A stretch of 64,000 nucleotides of DNA from Mesorhizobium sp. Root554 (GCF_001427025.1 NZ_LMGA01000001.1:543010-607009); one strand, 5' to 3'; counted from the first letter of the stretch, positions 42,280-51,983 are shown. A program made the numbers and translations. Notes: generated by a model from the letters alone, not told the origin.

Positions 42280-43503
42280 ATGACAATGAAAGACCAGGGC
42301 GCAACAAAGCCCGCCGACATCCGCAAGCAGTTGAATCTGAGGCCGGTCATCAATGTGTCGGGCACGATGACATCACTCGGCGCCTCGATCGTCGTGCCGG
42401 AGGCGGTGGCGGCGGTCTCGGCCATCCTCACCGAATTCGTCGAGATGAGTGATCTGCACCGCCGCGCCAGCGCCATGATCGCGGACCTGACCGGCGCCGA
42501 AGCCGGGTTCATCACCGCCTCCTGTTCCGCCGGCATCACACTGGCGATTGCCGCCGCCATGACAGGCCCGGACCTCGCCGCCATCGAGCGGCTGCCCGAC
42601 ACGACCGGACTGAAGAACGAAGTGCTGATCCAGTCCGGCCACATGGTCAGCTACGGCGCGCCGGTCGAACAGGCGATCCGGCTTGCCGGCGCCAGGGTCG
42701 TGCCGGTCGGCCAGGCAACCAGCGCCTACGCCTATCAGTTGGCCGGCGCCATCACCGAGCGCACCGCTGCGGCGCTTTACGTGGTGTCGCATCACGTCGT
42801 CGATTATGCCCAGATCCCGCTGAAGAGATTCGCCGATGTCGTACACGCGCGTGGCGTGCCGGTGATCGTCGATGCGGCGTCCGAATACGATCTCCAGGGG
42901 TTCCTGGCCGATGGCGCCGACATCGTGCTTTACTCCGGCCACAAGTTCCTTGGTGGTCCGACCTCAGGCATCGTCGCAGGCCAAAAGGCGCTCGTGCGAG
43001 ACGTCTACCTGCAGAACCGTGGCATAGGCCGCGGCATGAAGGTGGGCAAGGAGAGCATCGTCGGGGCTCTCGCCGCCTTGCAGGCCTGGAAGACACGCGA
43101 CCATGACGGCATCCGCGCGCGCGAACGCAGCGCGCTGGAGTGCTGGGCGCAGGCGCTCGATGGCAGGCCTGGCATCCGCGCCGAGATCGTACCGGACCCG
43201 ACCGACAATCCGCTGGACCGGATGAAGGTCAGCATCGATCCGGAAGCAGCGCGGATCACCGCGTGGGATCTCGCCGATCGGCTGGCAAGCGGCGAACGGC
43301 CGGTGATCGTGCGTGACCATGAAGTCGAGCACGGCCATTTCTTCCTCGATCCCTGCAATCTGCATCCGGATGAGGAATTCATCGTCGCCGAAAGGCTCGC
43401 CGAGGAACTCGACCGCGTCCGTGCCTCGAACGAAACAATCGCCACCGCTTTCGACGAACGGCTGCTTGCGCGCGAAGCGGCAATCCTTCATTGGCCGGAT
43501 TGA
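42280..43503 (+). CDS. SelA-like PLP-dependent enzyme, probable ammonia-lyase or aminotransferase-fold catabolic enzyme
   Basis: 407 residues, fold type I PLP enzyme of the SelA/DgaE-like group. The start has [14 protein letters not shown] near 19-32, as in D-glucosaminate-6-phosphate ammonia-lyase relatives. The PLP Lys lies in [13 protein letters not shown] near 217-229, with an Asp in V-D-A-A-S-E-Y-D near 196-203. A selenocysteine synthase role is unlikely in this catabolic context. I expect elimination of ammonia from an amino-sugar acid or similar amine. It follows RidA by 8 bases. Confidence 0.85.
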   Translation: MTMKDQGATKPADIRKQLNLRPVINVSGTMTSLGASIVVPEAVAAVSAILTEFVEMSDLHRRASAMIADLTGAEAGFITASCSAGITLAIAAAMTGPDLAAIERLPDTTGLKNEVLIQSGHMVSYGAPVEQAIRLAGARVVPVGQATSAYAYQLAGAITERTAAALYVVSHHVVDYAQIPLKRFADVVHARGVPVIVDAASEYDLQGFLADGADIVLYSGHKFLGGPTSGIVAGQKALVRDVYLQNRGIGRGMKVGKESIVGALAALQAWKTRDHDGIRARERSALECWAQALDGRPGIRAEIVPDPTDNPLDRMKVSIDPEAARITAWDLADRLASGERPVIVRDHEVEHGHFFLDPCNLHPDEEFIVAERLAEELDRVRASNETIATAFDERLLAREAAILHWPD

Positions 43504-43532
43504 GACTGTCGCGAATTGGTGGCGCCGCTACA

Positions 43533-44381
43533 ATGATGCACGAACAACAATCGGGTACCGTAATGCCGATCATCGCAACCGAACCCGACGCCCCGGCGGC
43601 CAGCGCGTCGGCATCGCGCCGGTCGCGGACCAGCGGTATCGATCGGGCGCTGCAAATCCTCGACTCTCTGCAAAGGCATGAGCGTCCTGCGACCGCCTAT
43701 GAGATCGCCCGCGACATCGGCGCGCCGCTGTCGACCATTTACGTCATCGTCGACGATCTCGTGGAAAAGGAAATGCTCGACCGTCAGGATGGCGGGCTGC
43801 TGTGGCTCGGTCCGCGGCTCTATCATTACGGGCTGACCTATGCGCGTTCTCTCGACCTGCTCACGGTTGCCACGCAGGTGATGCACGAACTGGCGGAAAG
43901 TTCACGCGAGACCATCCAGGTCTGCGGCCGGGATGGCGACCATATGGTCGTGCTCGCCATGGAGGAGGGCAAGGATCATTTCCAGGTCACCTCGCGCATC
44001 GGCACCCGCAGCCCGTTGAACTGGACGGCGTCCGGCCGGCTGCTGGTCGGCCATCTGCCCGACGACGAGCGGCGGGCCTTGTTCGCGCGCTCGGCGAGGC
44101 CATCGCCGACCGGCCGCGCGGAAACCGACGAGGAGGCGCTGTCGCAATCGGCTGCCTCGGCGCTGGCCGCCGGACTGTCGATCCAGGCGGGTGAGTCGGA
44201 TTTCTCGGTCGCCTGCATCGCCGCCCCCGTCTGCGACAGCCACGGCGCTTGCCGCGCCACGATTTCGATCGTCGTTCCGGATGTCAAGCTGAAGCAGAAG
44301 GACCCCGACCTCGTCGCGCTGGTGAAGGAGAGCGCCCGGCGCATCGAATCCCGCCTCGGATGGATGCCGGGTGGCAGATAG
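43533..44381 (+). CDS. IclR-family transcriptional regulator
   Basis: 282 residues from the ATG at 43533; a start at 43563 or the TTG at 43491 cannot be excluded. A Ser/Ala-rich tail precedes the winged helix-turn-helix (I-D-R-A-L-Q-I-L-D-S-L near 36-46, then T-A-Y-E-I-A-R-D-I-G-A-P-L-S-T-I near 54-69). The effector domain ends in the family segment L-S-I-Q-A-G-E-S-D-F-S-V-A-C-I-A-A-P-V near 214-232. It probably senses the substrate or a product of this operon and controls the promoter region before the binding-protein gene. It converges on the phospholipid operon with 7 bases between. Confidence 0.92.
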   Translation: MMHEQQSGTVMPIIATEPDAPAASASASRRSRTSGIDRALQILDSLQRHERPATAYEIARDIGAPLSTIYVIVDDLVEKEMLDRQDGGLLWLGPRLYHYGLTYARSLDLLTVATQVMHELAESSRETIQVCGRDGDHMVVLAMEEGKDHFQVTSRIGTRSPLNWTASGRLLVGHLPDDERRALFARSARPSPTGRAETDEEALSQSAASALAAGLSIQAGESDFSVACIAAPVCDSHGACRATISIVVPDVKLKQKDPDLVALVKESARRIESRLGWMPGGR

Positions 44382-44388
44382 CCTCTGC

Positions 44389-45030
44389 CTATGAGGGTCC
44401 TTTCAGCCGGCGGATTTGCGCAAGACCGCGCCGGAGCGCCGTGAAGGCGGCCCCCACGGCCACCACCCAAAGGGCAAGTCTCAGGATTTCGTTGTCGCCG
44501 TCCCAGAGGAATTCCAGCACCGAGACGAGCGCGGCAAGAGTGACGACGGCCATGCGGTGTTGCTTCGCCATCGGGCCGGAAAAATCGCTTCCGGCGCCGT
44601 TCGCCCGGCCGAGTTCACGCACATAGGCGGTCATGACAGCCATGGCGGCCGCTGCCCAGCCAAGGCCGGGGGAGGCGACGGCGTATCCGATGCCGACGAA
44701 GATCAGCATATCGGCGATGCGGTCTGGAAACTCGTTCCAGAATGGACCGTCCGCGGCTGCCTTGCCGCCTTCGACCGCGACCATGCCGTCGAACAGATTG
44801 CACAGGAGGCGCAACTGGCAAAAGACAGCCGCCGCGACAAGCAGTATGCCTTTCACGAGAGGTTCGCTGTCTCCTGCCAACCAGAAGCAAGTTCCTGCGA
44901 GCGCCGCCATCGCCATGCTCGCCTGCGAGATCATGTTCGGCGTCACCGACATCGTCGCCAGGCGGCCGGCAATCGTCTGCGCCAGCCTCGTATCGCGGCT
45001 GGCGAGCGGGCGGCGGCTGTCTGTGGTCAT
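44389..45030 (-). CDS. CDP-alcohol phosphatidyltransferase with a variant active-site motif
   Basis: 213 residues with about five to six membrane helices. The CDP-alcohol phosphotransferase motif D-G-x2-A-R-x8-G-x3-D-x3-D appears here as L-F-D-G-M-V-A-V, then D-G-P-F-W-N-E-F-P-D. Arg is Val and the third Asp is Asn. Similar variants occur in a subgroup near E. coli YnbA. The enzyme would join a CDP-diacylglycerol to an alcohol head group. The ATG at 45030 overlaps the previous stop (ATGA). Much longer upstream in-frame extension is rejected because the small membrane-protein gene occupies it. Confidence 0.85.
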   Translation of the reverse strand: MTTDSRRPLASRDTRLAQTIAGRLATMSVTPNMISQASMAMAALAGTCFWLAGDSEPLVKGILLVAAAVFCQLRLLCNLFDGMVAVEGGKAAADGPFWNEFPDRIADMLIFVGIGYAVASPGLGWAAAAMAVMTAYVRELGRANGAGSDFSGPMAKQHRMAVVTLAALVSVLEFLWDGDNEILRLALWVVAVGAAFTALRRGLAQIRRLKGPS

Positions 45031-45416
45031 GGCTTCCCCCGGCGGTAGATCGAATAGCTGTAGAGCGCGCTGTAGGTCGCAGAAACAATTACCGGCACCA
45101 GGATCGTGCGCAGGATCTCGGGCGTGCCGCTGATGGTGTGAACCGCGACGAGCAGGCCAGTTGACAGGATGCAGGCAATTGCGGGCGGCGCCCAGAAACT
45201 GCTGACGCCTGAAAACCGGTGCGACAGGGCATCGATCGTCGTCTTGAGGCAAAGCGTCAGAATGGCGGACATCGTGCCTTGCACCAGCCCGGCCAGCACC
45301 GGGCGGGGCATGGCATGGGCGCGGTTGGCGAAGACGGCCCATCCGCCCATCGCCAGGAAGGCGAAGGCGACATGGACGACACCGCTTCCGGCAAAGCTGC
45401 GCAGCCAGGCTGGCAT
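45027..45416 (-). CDS. Small membrane protein in the phospholipid operon
   Basis: 129 residues from the ATG at 45416, which overlaps the cdsA-like stop by one base (TGATG); a TTG at 45431 is unlikely. Four hydrophobic helices are visible (about 8-25, 34-52, 66-86, 92-112) with small polar loops, and the end is Y-S-I-Y-R-R-G-K-P. No family with a known role is recognised. Coupled translation with CDP-diglyceride synthase and CDP-alcohol transferase points to a role in the same lipid pathway. Confidence 0.75.
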   Translation of the reverse strand: MPAWLRSFAGSGVVHVAFAFLAMGGWAVFANRAHAMPRPVLAGLVQGTMSAILTLCLKTTIDALSHRFSGVSSFWAPPAIACILSTGLLVAVHTISGTPEILRTILVPVIVSATYSALYSYSIYRRGKP

Positions 45417-46363
45417 CAGAGCGTCCACCAATAACGGGTGAGGTGGAAGAAGACCGGCGCTGAGAACACGACGGAATCAAGCCTGTCGATCAGTCCGCCA
45501 TGACCTTCGATCAGGTGACCCCAGTCCTTGACGCCGCGATCGCGCTTGATCGCAGACATGACGAGGCCGCCGAAAAAGCCCATCAGCGTGATGATCAGCG
45601 CCATCGCGCCGGCCTGGAGAGGCGTGAAGGGGGTGATCCACCACAAGCTGGCGCCGATCAGCGTTGCGCTGGCGACGCCGCCGACAAAGCCTTCCACGGT
45701 CTTGGAGGGTGAAAGATTCGGCGCGATCTTGGTCCGCCCGAACAGCTTGCCCCAGACATATTGCAACACGTCGCTCAGTTGGACGACGATGATGAGGAAG
45801 GCGATCAGCAGGACGTTGCGGCCTTCATAGCCGGGTATGCGCAGCGTCAGCAGGGCGGGAACGTGCGAGGCGCAGTAGACGCAGATCATCAGCGCCCATT
45901 GGACTTCAGCAACCCGGATCAGGAAGCGTTGCGTGTCGCCGCGCAGAACGGTGATGATGGGCATCAAAAGGAAGGTATAGACAGGGATGAAGACGGCAAA
46001 GATGCCGTAGTCCTCACTCCACAAAAGGAAATATTGCAGCGGCAGGACGACGAAGAACGCGGTCGCCAGCGCCCAGTGGTCGGCGCGCCGCGTGTTGATG
46101 AGGGTTACGAATTCGCGCAGCGCCGCAAATGAGCAGAAGGCGAAAAGCACGATCACGCCGATACGGCCGGCGACGAAGGCAATGGCGATGAGGATCGCCA
46201 TGATCCACCACGCGTTGATGCGGGCGTTCAGGTTCTCGATTGCTGCGTTGGAGCCATTTGGCGACAGCCAGCGCTGCAGAAAATACCCAACGAGCGATGC
46301 GAGAATCAGGATCCCGCCAATCCCGGAGATGAGGAGGAGCATGTCTGCGCGCGCATCGGTCAT
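45416..46363 (-). CDS. Phosphatidate cytidylyltransferase (CDP-diglyceride synthase-like)
   Basis: 315 residues with about eight helices. It makes CDP-diacylglycerol from phosphatidate and CTP in the inner membrane. The family signature is clear near the end: S-P-S-K-T-V-E-G-F-V-G-G near 218-229, and I-K-R-D-R-G-V-K-D-W-G near 272-282 continuing H-L-I-E-G-H-G-G-L-I-D-R-L-D-S. It is longer than housekeeping CdsA because of N-terminal helices. Gene context suggests a second, dedicated enzyme (YnbB-like) rather than the essential cdsA, which usually sits near bamA/uppS. Confidence 0.9.
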   Translation of the reverse strand: MTDARADMLLLISGIGGILILASLVGYFLQRWLSPNGSNAAIENLNARINAWWIMAILIAIAFVAGRIGVIVLFAFCSFAALREFVTLINTRRADHWALATAFFVVLPLQYFLLWSEDYGIFAVFIPVYTFLLMPIITVLRGDTQRFLIRVAEVQWALMICVYCASHVPALLTLRIPGYEGRNVLLIAFLIIVVQLSDVLQYVWGKLFGRTKIAPNLSPSKTVEGFVGGVASATLIGASLWWITPFTPLQAGAMALIITLMGFFGGLVMSAIKRDRGVKDWGHLIEGHGGLIDRLDSVVFSAPVFFHLTRYWWTL

Positions 46364-47004
46364 CGCCCTGTCTCCCCGTTGATCGGGGCCAGGGCCAGCA
46401 GCGCGTTCCTTGCCCGCTCGATGAAGGCGTCCTTGGTCTCACCCTCGCCGATTCGTAGCGGCGCACCGAACGTGACCGTGCAAATCAGCGGGATCGGTAC
46501 GAACTCGCCTTTCGGCATCACCCGGTTGAGATTGGCGATCCACACGGGAATGAGATCGATCCGGGGGCGGGCGGAAGCGAGGTGGAACAGGCCGCTCTTG
46601 AAGGGTTGCAGCGGCGTGTCGGTGAGGTTGCGCGTTCCTTCGGGAAAGAAGATGAGCGAGGAGCCCTCGTCGAGCGCGTTGGCCATGACGGTGACCGGGT
46701 CGGCATCGCGCTCTTCCCGGACGCGCTGGATCAGCACGGCGTTGAAGACATCCCGTCCGATGAAAGCGTTGATTTTGGACTTGAGCCAGTAATCCGCCCC
46801 GGCGACAGGTCGCACATTTTCCCGGACCCGGGGAGGCAAAACGGTCCAGATCAGGATGAAGTCGCCATGGCTGCTGTGATTGGCGAAATAGACGCATTGT
46901 TGCGACGGCAATCCGCTCTCGTCCCAGATCGGCCTTACGGCCGTGACGGCGCGGGCGAAAAGAAGGACGATGATCGAGACCAGCTTGGCGAACAACGCTT
47001 TCAT
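46360..47004 (-). CDS. 1-acyl-glycerol-3-phosphate acyltransferase family protein
   Basis: 214 residues from the ATG at 47004 (MKALFAKLVSIIV). An N-terminal hydrophobic helix anchors it to the inner membrane. The acyltransferase motif H-x4-D is N-H-S-S-H-G-D-F near 43-50. A second motif, F-F-P-E-G-T-R-N, lies near 122-129, where the Glu-Gly-Thr-Arg binds the glycerol phosphate. It is the first gene of the operon and overlaps the next by ATGA. It would make phosphatidate for the CDP-diglyceride synthase. Confidence 0.9.
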   Translation of the reverse strand: MKALFAKLVSIIVLLFARAVTAVRPIWDESGLPSQQCVYFANHSSHGDFILIWTVLPPRVRENVRPVAGADYWLKSKINAFIGRDVFNAVLIQRVREERDADPVTVMANALDEGSSLIFFPEGTRNLTDTPLQPFKSGLFHLASARPRIDLIPVWIANLNRVMPKGEFVPIPLICTVTFGAPLRIGEGETKDAFIERARNALLALAPINGETGR

Positions 47005-47177
47005 GCGGCCTCTCGCATTTCCGTCGGCAAACAATCGATATCTGAAGCCAGGCAGGATGCAAATCCTCCCGCCATGCGAGCGCTGAGCTTTCCACCGCGC
47101 TCATGCAGCCCCTTGGTCAATGGATGGGAACAGGCAGGTCGAGCCGCATCAAAAAGATGTGCGAGCGGGCCGGGCAC

Positions 47178-47205
47178 AAAAAAGCCCCGAAGACCAGGGC
47201 TTTGA
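47178..47205 (-). terminator. Terminator of icd
   Basis: Read on the minus strand, AAAGCCC-loop-GGGCTTTTTT lies 21 bases after the icd stop. It has a 7-bp stem and a run of six T. The rest of the 221-base gap to the acyltransferase gene shows nothing else I can name. Confidence 0.75.
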
Positions 47206-47225
47206 TTGTCAGCGGGCGGTTTCGA

Positions 47226-48437
47226 TCAGCCCATCGCCTTCTGCAAATTCTCGTCGATCTTGTCGAGGAAGCCGGTGGTGGAAAGCCAGGGCTGGTCAGG
47301 CCCGATCAGCAGCGACAGGTCCTTGGTCATGAAGCCGGCTTCCACGGTCTGGATGCAGACCTTCTCCAGCGTCTCGGCAAAGCGCGCCAGGGCGGCATTG
47401 TCGTCCAGCTTGGCGCGGTGCGAAAGCCCGCGCGTCCAGGCGAAGATGGAGGCGATGGAATTGGTCGAGGTTTCCTCGCCCTTCTGGTGCTGGCGGTAGT
47501 GGCGCGTCACCGTGCCGTGGGCTGCTTCGGCTTCGACGGTCTTGCCGTCCGGCGTCATCAGCACCGAGGTCATCAGGCCGAGCGAACCGAAGCCCTGCGC
47601 GACTGTATCGGACTGCACGTCGCCGTCGTAGTTCTTGCAGGCCCAGACATAGCCGCCCGACCATTTCAGGCTGGATGCGACCATGTCGTCGATCAGCCGA
47701 TGCTCGTAGGTCAGCTTGCGTGCCTTGAACTCGGTCTCGAACTCGGCCTCGTAGACTTCCTGGAAGATGTCCTTGAAGCGGCCGTCATAGGCCTTGAGGA
47801 TGGTGTTCTTGGTCGACAGATAGACCGGATAGTTGCGCAGCAGGCCGTAGTTCAGCGAGGCGCGGGCGAATTCGCGGATCGACTCGTCGAGGTTGTACAT
47901 GGCCATGGCGACGCCGGAGCCGGGCGCGTCGAACACCTCGTGCTCGATGACCTTCCCGTCCTCGCCGACGAACTTGATCGTCAGCTTGCCCTTGCCGGGG
48001 AACCTGAAGTCGGTGGCGCGGTACTGGTCGCCGAAGGCATGGCGGCCGACGATGATCGGCTTGGTCCAGCCCGGCACCAGCCGCGGCACGTTCTTCATGA
48101 TGATCGGCTCGCGGAAGATGGTGCCGCCGAGGATGTTGCGGATCGTGCCATTCGGCGACTTCCACATCTTCTTGAGCTTGAACTCTTCGACGCGCTGTTC
48201 GTCGGGAGTGATGGTGGCGCATTTCACGCCGACGCCGTGCTTCTTGATGGCGTTGGCGGAATCGATGGTCACCTGGTCGTTGGTGGCGTCACGGTTTTCG
48301 ACGCTGAGGTCGTAATATTCCAGGTCGATGTCGAGATAAGGGTGGATCAGCTTGTCCTTGATGAACTGCCAGATGATGCGGGTCATCTCGTCGCCGTCGA
48401 GTTCGACAACCGGGTTCGCCACCTTGATCTTCGCCAT
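47226..48437 (-). CDS. icd: NADP-dependent isocitrate dehydrogenase
   Basis: 403 residues, the eukaryote-like homodimeric type common in rhizobia. It oxidises isocitrate to 2-oxoglutarate in the citrate cycle. Start [19 protein letters not shown] near 2-20 is diagnostic, as are the substrate-binding S-P-N-G-T-I-R-N near 94-101, R-H-A-F-G-D-Q-Y near 132-139 and the late A-A-H-G-T-V-T-R-H near 307-315. The ATG at 48437 is the first codon of this conserved start. Confidence 0.97.
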   Translation of the reverse strand: MAKIKVANPVVELDGDEMTRIIWQFIKDKLIHPYLDIDLEYYDLSVENRDATNDQVTIDSANAIKKHGVGVKCATITPDEQRVEEFKLKKMWKSPNGTIRNILGGTIFREPIIMKNVPRLVPGWTKPIIVGRHAFGDQYRATDFRFPGKGKLTIKFVGEDGKVIEHEVFDAPGSGVAMAMYNLDESIREFARASLNYGLLRNYPVYLSTKNTILKAYDGRFKDIFQEVYEAEFETEFKARKLTYEHRLIDDMVASSLKWSGGYVWACKNYDGDVQSDTVAQGFGSLGLMTSVLMTPDGKTVEAEAAHGTVTRHYRQHQKGEETSTNSIASIFAWTRGLSHRAKLDDNAALARFAETLEKVCIQTVEAGFMTKDLSLLIGPDQPWLSTTGFLDKIDENLQKAMG

Positions 48438-48637
48438 GGAATGAAAGCCTCGCTGCTGATGTCGGAAAAGCCGCGCGCAAAGGCGCGGCCAAGTAAGATG
48501 CGGCCCCTATATCAAAGCGCGCGTTGGGGTGCAAACGGCGACAATGGCGGTCGAGCCTCTCATATCCGCCATGCCGATGCTTCATTTTCCTGTAGGGATA
48601 TGGCAGGGGATGCTGCAAACACGGTTCATTGCCATTC

Positions 48638-49462
48638 ATGTCTTCAAGCGATCGAAATCCCGGCAGCGGCCCCGCCATCATCCTCGTCGAGCCGCAGCTC
48701 GGCGAAAACATCGGCATGGTGGCGCGCGCGATGGCCAATTTCGGTCTGTCGGAACTGCGGCTGGTCAATCCGCGCGACGGCTGGCCGAGCGAGAAGGCCC
48801 GGGCGGCCGCCAGCAATGCCGATCACGTTATCGACGCGACGCGTGTGTTTGACGATCTTCCCTCGGCGATCGCCGACCTGAATTTCATCTTCGCCACCAC
48901 GGCGCGCGAACGCGACGGCTTCAAGCCGGTGCGCGGCCCGGTCGAGGCGGGCAGGGTGCTGCGCGGACGCGCGCTGGCCGGTCAGCAGACGGGCATATTG
49001 TTCGGCCGCGAACGCTTCGGCCTCTACAATGACGAAGTCGGCCTGGCGGACGAGATCGTCACCTTTCCGGTCGATCCGGCGTTTGCCTCGCTCAACATCG
49101 CGCAGGCCGTGCTGTTGATGTCTTATGAGTGGATGAAGTCCGGCCTCGAGGAGGAAACGCAGACGAATTTTTCGGGGCGTGAAATGGCGCCGGCGACCAA
49201 GGAGCAGTTGCACAGCCTGTTCTCCAATCTGGAGCAGGCGCTCGATGCGCGGGGCTATTTCCGGCCCTTGCCCAAGAAGCCGAAAATGATCGACAACCTC
49301 CGCGCCGTGCTGACGCGCGCTTCCTTCACCGGACCTGAGCTCAGGGTGCTGCAGGGCGTGATTTCCTCGCTGGACAGGTTTTCGCCCCTGCTGCGCAAGG
49401 GTGAGGGGTCGCCCGGCGACGATCCCCGGCGTCGGCCCGCCGGAGCGAAGGACCTCGAGTGA
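48638..49462 (+). CDS. trmJ: tRNA/rRNA methyltransferase of the SpoU family, TrmJ-like
   Basis: 274 residues. A SPOUT methyltransferase fold: [20 protein letters not shown] near 13-32 (motif 1), then L-F-G-R-E-R-F-G-L near 122-130 (motif 2) and L-N-I-A-Q-A-V near 152-158 (motif 3). The C-terminal part differs from E. coli TrmJ but matches the long TrmJ type, which 2'-O-methylates position 32 of tRNAs. The ATG at 48638 is preferred over a TTG at 48629. The stop overlaps murI (TGATG). Confidence 0.85.
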   Translation: MSSSDRNPGSGPAIILVEPQLGENIGMVARAMANFGLSELRLVNPRDGWPSEKARAAASNADHVIDATRVFDDLPSAIADLNFIFATTARERDGFKPVRGPVEAGRVLRGRALAGQQTGILFGRERFGLYNDEVGLADEIVTFPVDPAFASLNIAQAVLLMSYEWMKSGLEEETQTNFSGREMAPATKEQLHSLFSNLEQALDARGYFRPLPKKPKMIDNLRAVLTRASFTGPELRVLQGVISSLDRFSPLLRKGEGSPGDDPRRRPAGAKDLE

Positions 49463-50271
49463 TGGCCGTCGCCAGCAACGCCAGCGGTCCCATCCTGATG
49501 TTCGATTCCGGCGTCGGCGGCTTGACGGTCCTGCGCGAAGCACGCGTGCTGATGCCGGATCGTCGTTTCATCTACATCGCCGATGACGCCGCTTTCCCCT
49601 ATGGCGCATGGGAAGAGGAGGCGCTGCGGGCGCATCTGCTCACCCTCTTTGCGAGTCTGCTGGAACGCTACCGCCCGGCGCTTTCGGTCATCGCCTGCAA
49701 CACTGCCTCGACGCTGGCGATCGACTCTTTGCGCGAGGCGTTCCCCGGCCATCTCTTCGTCGGCACCGTGCCGGCGATCAAGCCCGCGGCCGAGCGGACG
49801 CGGTCGGGCCTCGTCTCGGTGCTGGCGACGCCGGGAACCGTGAAGCGGCAATATACCCGCGACCTCATCCGCCAATGGGCCTCGAAATGCCATGTCCGCC
49901 TCGTCGGCAGCGACAGGCTGGCGGGTCTGGCGGAAACCTATATGCGCGACGGCTTCGTCGACGAGGAAGCGGTGCGCGCCGAGATCGCACCGTGCTTCAT
50001 CGAGCAGGATGGCGCCCGCACCGACATCGTGGTGCTTGCCTGCACGCACTATCCCTTCCTCGTCAACCGTATGCGCAAGACCGCGCCATGGCCGGTGGAC
50101 TGGCTCGATCCGGCCGAGGCTATCGCCCGGCGGGCGCTTTCCTTGGCCGTGGCCGGTGCGGACCAAGGCAGGCCGTCCGACGAAATCAGGGACATCGCCG
50201 TGTTCACCTCCGGCAAGCCTGATTTCGCCGTCACGCGCCTCATGCAGGGTTTCGGCCTCACGGTTCCCTGA
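49462..50271 (+). CDS. murI: Glutamate racemase
   Basis: 269 residues. It makes D-glutamate for peptidoglycan. The two catalytic cysteines are in I-A-C-N-T-A-S-T near 73-80 and L-A-C-T-H-Y-P-F near 191-198. The start [12 protein letters not shown] near 14-25 is typical. An in-frame GTG at 49459 is an alternative start; the ATG at 49462 uses the TGATG junction with the methyltransferase gene, so the two are translationally coupled. Confidence 0.95.
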   Translation: MAVASNASGPILMFDSGVGGLTVLREARVLMPDRRFIYIADDAAFPYGAWEEEALRAHLLTLFASLLERYRPALSVIACNTASTLAIDSLREAFPGHLFVGTVPAIKPAAERTRSGLVSVLATPGTVKRQYTRDLIRQWASKCHVRLVGSDRLAGLAETYMRDGFVDEEAVRAEIAPCFIEQDGARTDIVVLACTHYPFLVNRMRKTAPWPVDWLDPAEAIARRALSLAVAGADQGRPSDEIRDIAVFTSGKPDFAVTRLMQGFGLTVP

Positions 50272-50327
50272 ATGCAGGAACATCGGCGGGAACGATGCGT
50301 TCTCCTGCTTTGACAGGAGATACGGCC

Positions 50328-50513
50328 ATGCCCGCCACATCCAAAGCGCAGCAGAAAGCCGCAGGCGCAGCCCTTTCGGCCAAGCGCGGCGAAACGAGGA
50401 AAAGCGAACTCAAGGGCGCTTCCAAGAGCATGTACAGTTCGATGAGCGAAAAGCAGCTCGAGGAGTTCGCCGAAACGAAGCGCAAAGGCCTGCCCGAGAA
50501 AAAGGGCGACTGA
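50328..50513 (+). CDS. DUF3008 family small protein
   Basis: 61 residues from the ATG at 50328, with ACAGGAG just upstream. It is strongly basic: P-A-T-S-K-A-Q-Q-K-A-A-G-A-A-L near 2-16, then L-K-G-A-S-K-S-M-Y near 27-35 and a K-R-K-G-L-P-E-K-K end near 51-59. That matches the DUF3008 pattern, common in Rhizobiales and without a known function. No membrane segment is present, so it may bind nucleic acid (inference from charge). An in-frame start 11 codons upstream is unlikely. Confidence 0.85.
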   Translation: MPATSKAQQKAAGAALSAKRGETRKSELKGASKSMYSSMSEKQLEEFAETKRKGLPEKKGD

Positions 50514-50567
50514 GCCCGTCCTGCGCATGTCCCTCCGCCAGCAAGGCCGGCGGGACAAGCTGTGACG

Positions 50568-51467
50568 TCAATGCGCGGCAGGCGTTGCAAGCGCTCCGGC
50601 GTTTTCCGCCAGCCAATCCTCGAACGGACGTGGCTTGCGGCCGGTGAGGGTCTCAAACTCGTTCGAATTGCCATCGAGGAAACCGCCCTTCTGTGCGGCG
50701 TCGAAGGATCCGAGCACCGTGGCGACGCCCGCGGGCAGGCCGGCGCCGATCATACCTTGAACAAGTCCGTCGAGCGGTACGTGGACCACTGTGAGCGGCT
50801 TGCCGGTGGCGTTCCTGACCATTGCTGCGACTTCCTCGGTGGAGCGGGCCTTGCCGCCGCCGAGCGTCAGTGTGCGGCGGCCGGCAAAGCCGTCCGTCAG
50901 CGCCACCGCCGCCGCCAGGGCCAGATCGTCGCGCGCAATGTGCGCCAGCCTGCCGTCGCCCGAAGCGCTGTACCATTGTCCCGAGGCAAGCGCGGACGGC
51001 ATCGACAGGTACAAATTCTCGAAATACCAGTGATTGCGCAAAATGCTCCAGCCGGCGACGCCGCTTGCGGCGATGGCCGCTTCGGTGCCGGCATGGTCGG
51101 GCGCAAAGGTCACCGGCGACGTGTCGGCATACGGGAGCGACGTATAGACGATATGCTCGACGCCGGCCTTGGCGGCGGCGGCTATCGCGGCGCTATGCTG
51201 GCGCAGCCGGGTGCCTTCCGCGTCGAGCGCATTGGTGCTGATGATCAGCACGCGCCCGGCGCCGGCAAACGCCGTGGCCATCGACGCAGCGTCGTCGAAA
51301 TCGACAGCGCGCGTTGCGATGCCGCGCGCGGCCCATTGGGAAAGCGCGTCCGGATTGCGGCTGGCGGCCGCGATACGCCCCGGCGCGATCTTCAAAGTAT
51401 CGAGCAGGTGGCGCAGGACGCTTTGTCCAAACTTGCCGGAGGCGCCGGTGACGAGAAAGTCGGTCAT
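50568..51467 (-). CDS. NmrA-type NAD(P)H:quinone oxidoreductase, QorB-like
   Basis: 299 residues with a Rossmann fold at the N-terminus: L-V-T-G-A-S-G-K-F-G-Q-S-V near 4-16. R-N-P-D-A-L near 35-40 follows. It is an atypical SDR of the NmrA/QorB group and lacks a clear Tyr-x3-Lys catalytic pair. QorB proteins reduce quinones with NADPH. It is divergently paired with an HxlR regulator, like qorB and ytfH in E. coli, which supports the call. Confidence 0.85.
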   Translation of the reverse strand: MTDFLVTGASGKFGQSVLRHLLDTLKIAPGRIAAASRNPDALSQWAARGIATRAVDFDDAASMATAFAGAGRVLIISTNALDAEGTRLRQHSAAIAAAAKAGVEHIVYTSLPYADTSPVTFAPDHAGTEAAIAASGVAGWSILRNHWYFENLYLSMPSALASGQWYSASGDGRLAHIARDDLALAAAVALTDGFAGRRTLTLGGGKARSTEEVAAMVRNATGKPLTVVHVPLDGLVQGMIGAGLPAGVATVLGSFDAAQKGGFLDGNSNEFETLTGRKPRPFEDWLAENAGALATPAAH

Positions 51468-51489
51468 ATGGTGATCCTGTTGACTATGG

Positions 51490-51502
51490 TCTCAAAATGA
51501 GA
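51490..51502. promoter_or_regulatory. Dyad in the divergent quinone-reductase/HxlR promoter
   Basis: Perfect inverted repeat TCTCA-AAA-TGAGA lies 22 bases from the oxidoreductase start. It is a candidate operator for the adjacent HxlR regulator. Confidence 0.35.
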
Positions 51503-51581
51503 GCAGGGTAACTATATGGATGCAAAGGCGCTGCCGAAAGAAGGCAGTTTTCCAGAACCAGGTTACTTCGAGGGAACCACC

Positions 51582-51983
51582 ATGACCGAGCAGTCACGCA
51601 TCGCATCGAGGTTCAAGGCCAGCGCGGCGGTGCCCCAGGGGCTGGCCAACTGCCCGGTCCGCAATGTGCTCGATCAGATCGGTGACAAGTGGAGCACGTT
51701 GTTCATCTCGCTGCTTGGCGAGAAGCCGCACCGCTTCGGCGAGCTGAGGCGCGCCGTGCCCGACATTTCCCAGCGGATGCTGACACAGACGTTGCGCGAC
51801 CTGCAGCGTGACGGGCTGGTGAGCCGGCATGTTTATCCGACCGTGCCCCCTTCGGTCGAATACAGGCTGACGCCGCTCGGCCAGTCGCTGCTGGAGCCGC
51901 TGTCGCATCTGATCCGCTGGGCCGAAACGCACCACGCGGCGATCCGTACCGCGCGCGGCGAATTCCAGCGGCAGGCCGCCTGA
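51582..51983 (+). CDS. HxlR-family transcriptional regulator
   Basis: 133 residues from the ATG at 51582, chosen for the GAGGG ribosome site; the frame is open from an ATG at 51516, which would overlap the promoter area. It is a winged-helix protein: [15 protein letters not shown] near 23-37, then [17 protein letters not shown] near 52-68. The N-terminal Cys (C23) is the position that senses electrophiles or quinones in relatives such as HypR and QorR. It is divergent from its likely target, the oxidoreductase. Confidence 0.9.
   Translation: MTEQSRIASRFKASAAVPQGLANCPVRNVLDQIGDKWSTLFISLLGEKPHRFGELRRAVPDISQRMLTQTLRDLQRDGLVSRHVYPTVPPSVEYRLTPLGQSLLEPLSHLIRWAETHHAAIRTARGEFQRQAA

Noticed and set aside
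47103..48881. 592-codon plus-strand frame across icd
   Set aside because: Shadow of icd on the opposite strand, crossing the icd terminator.
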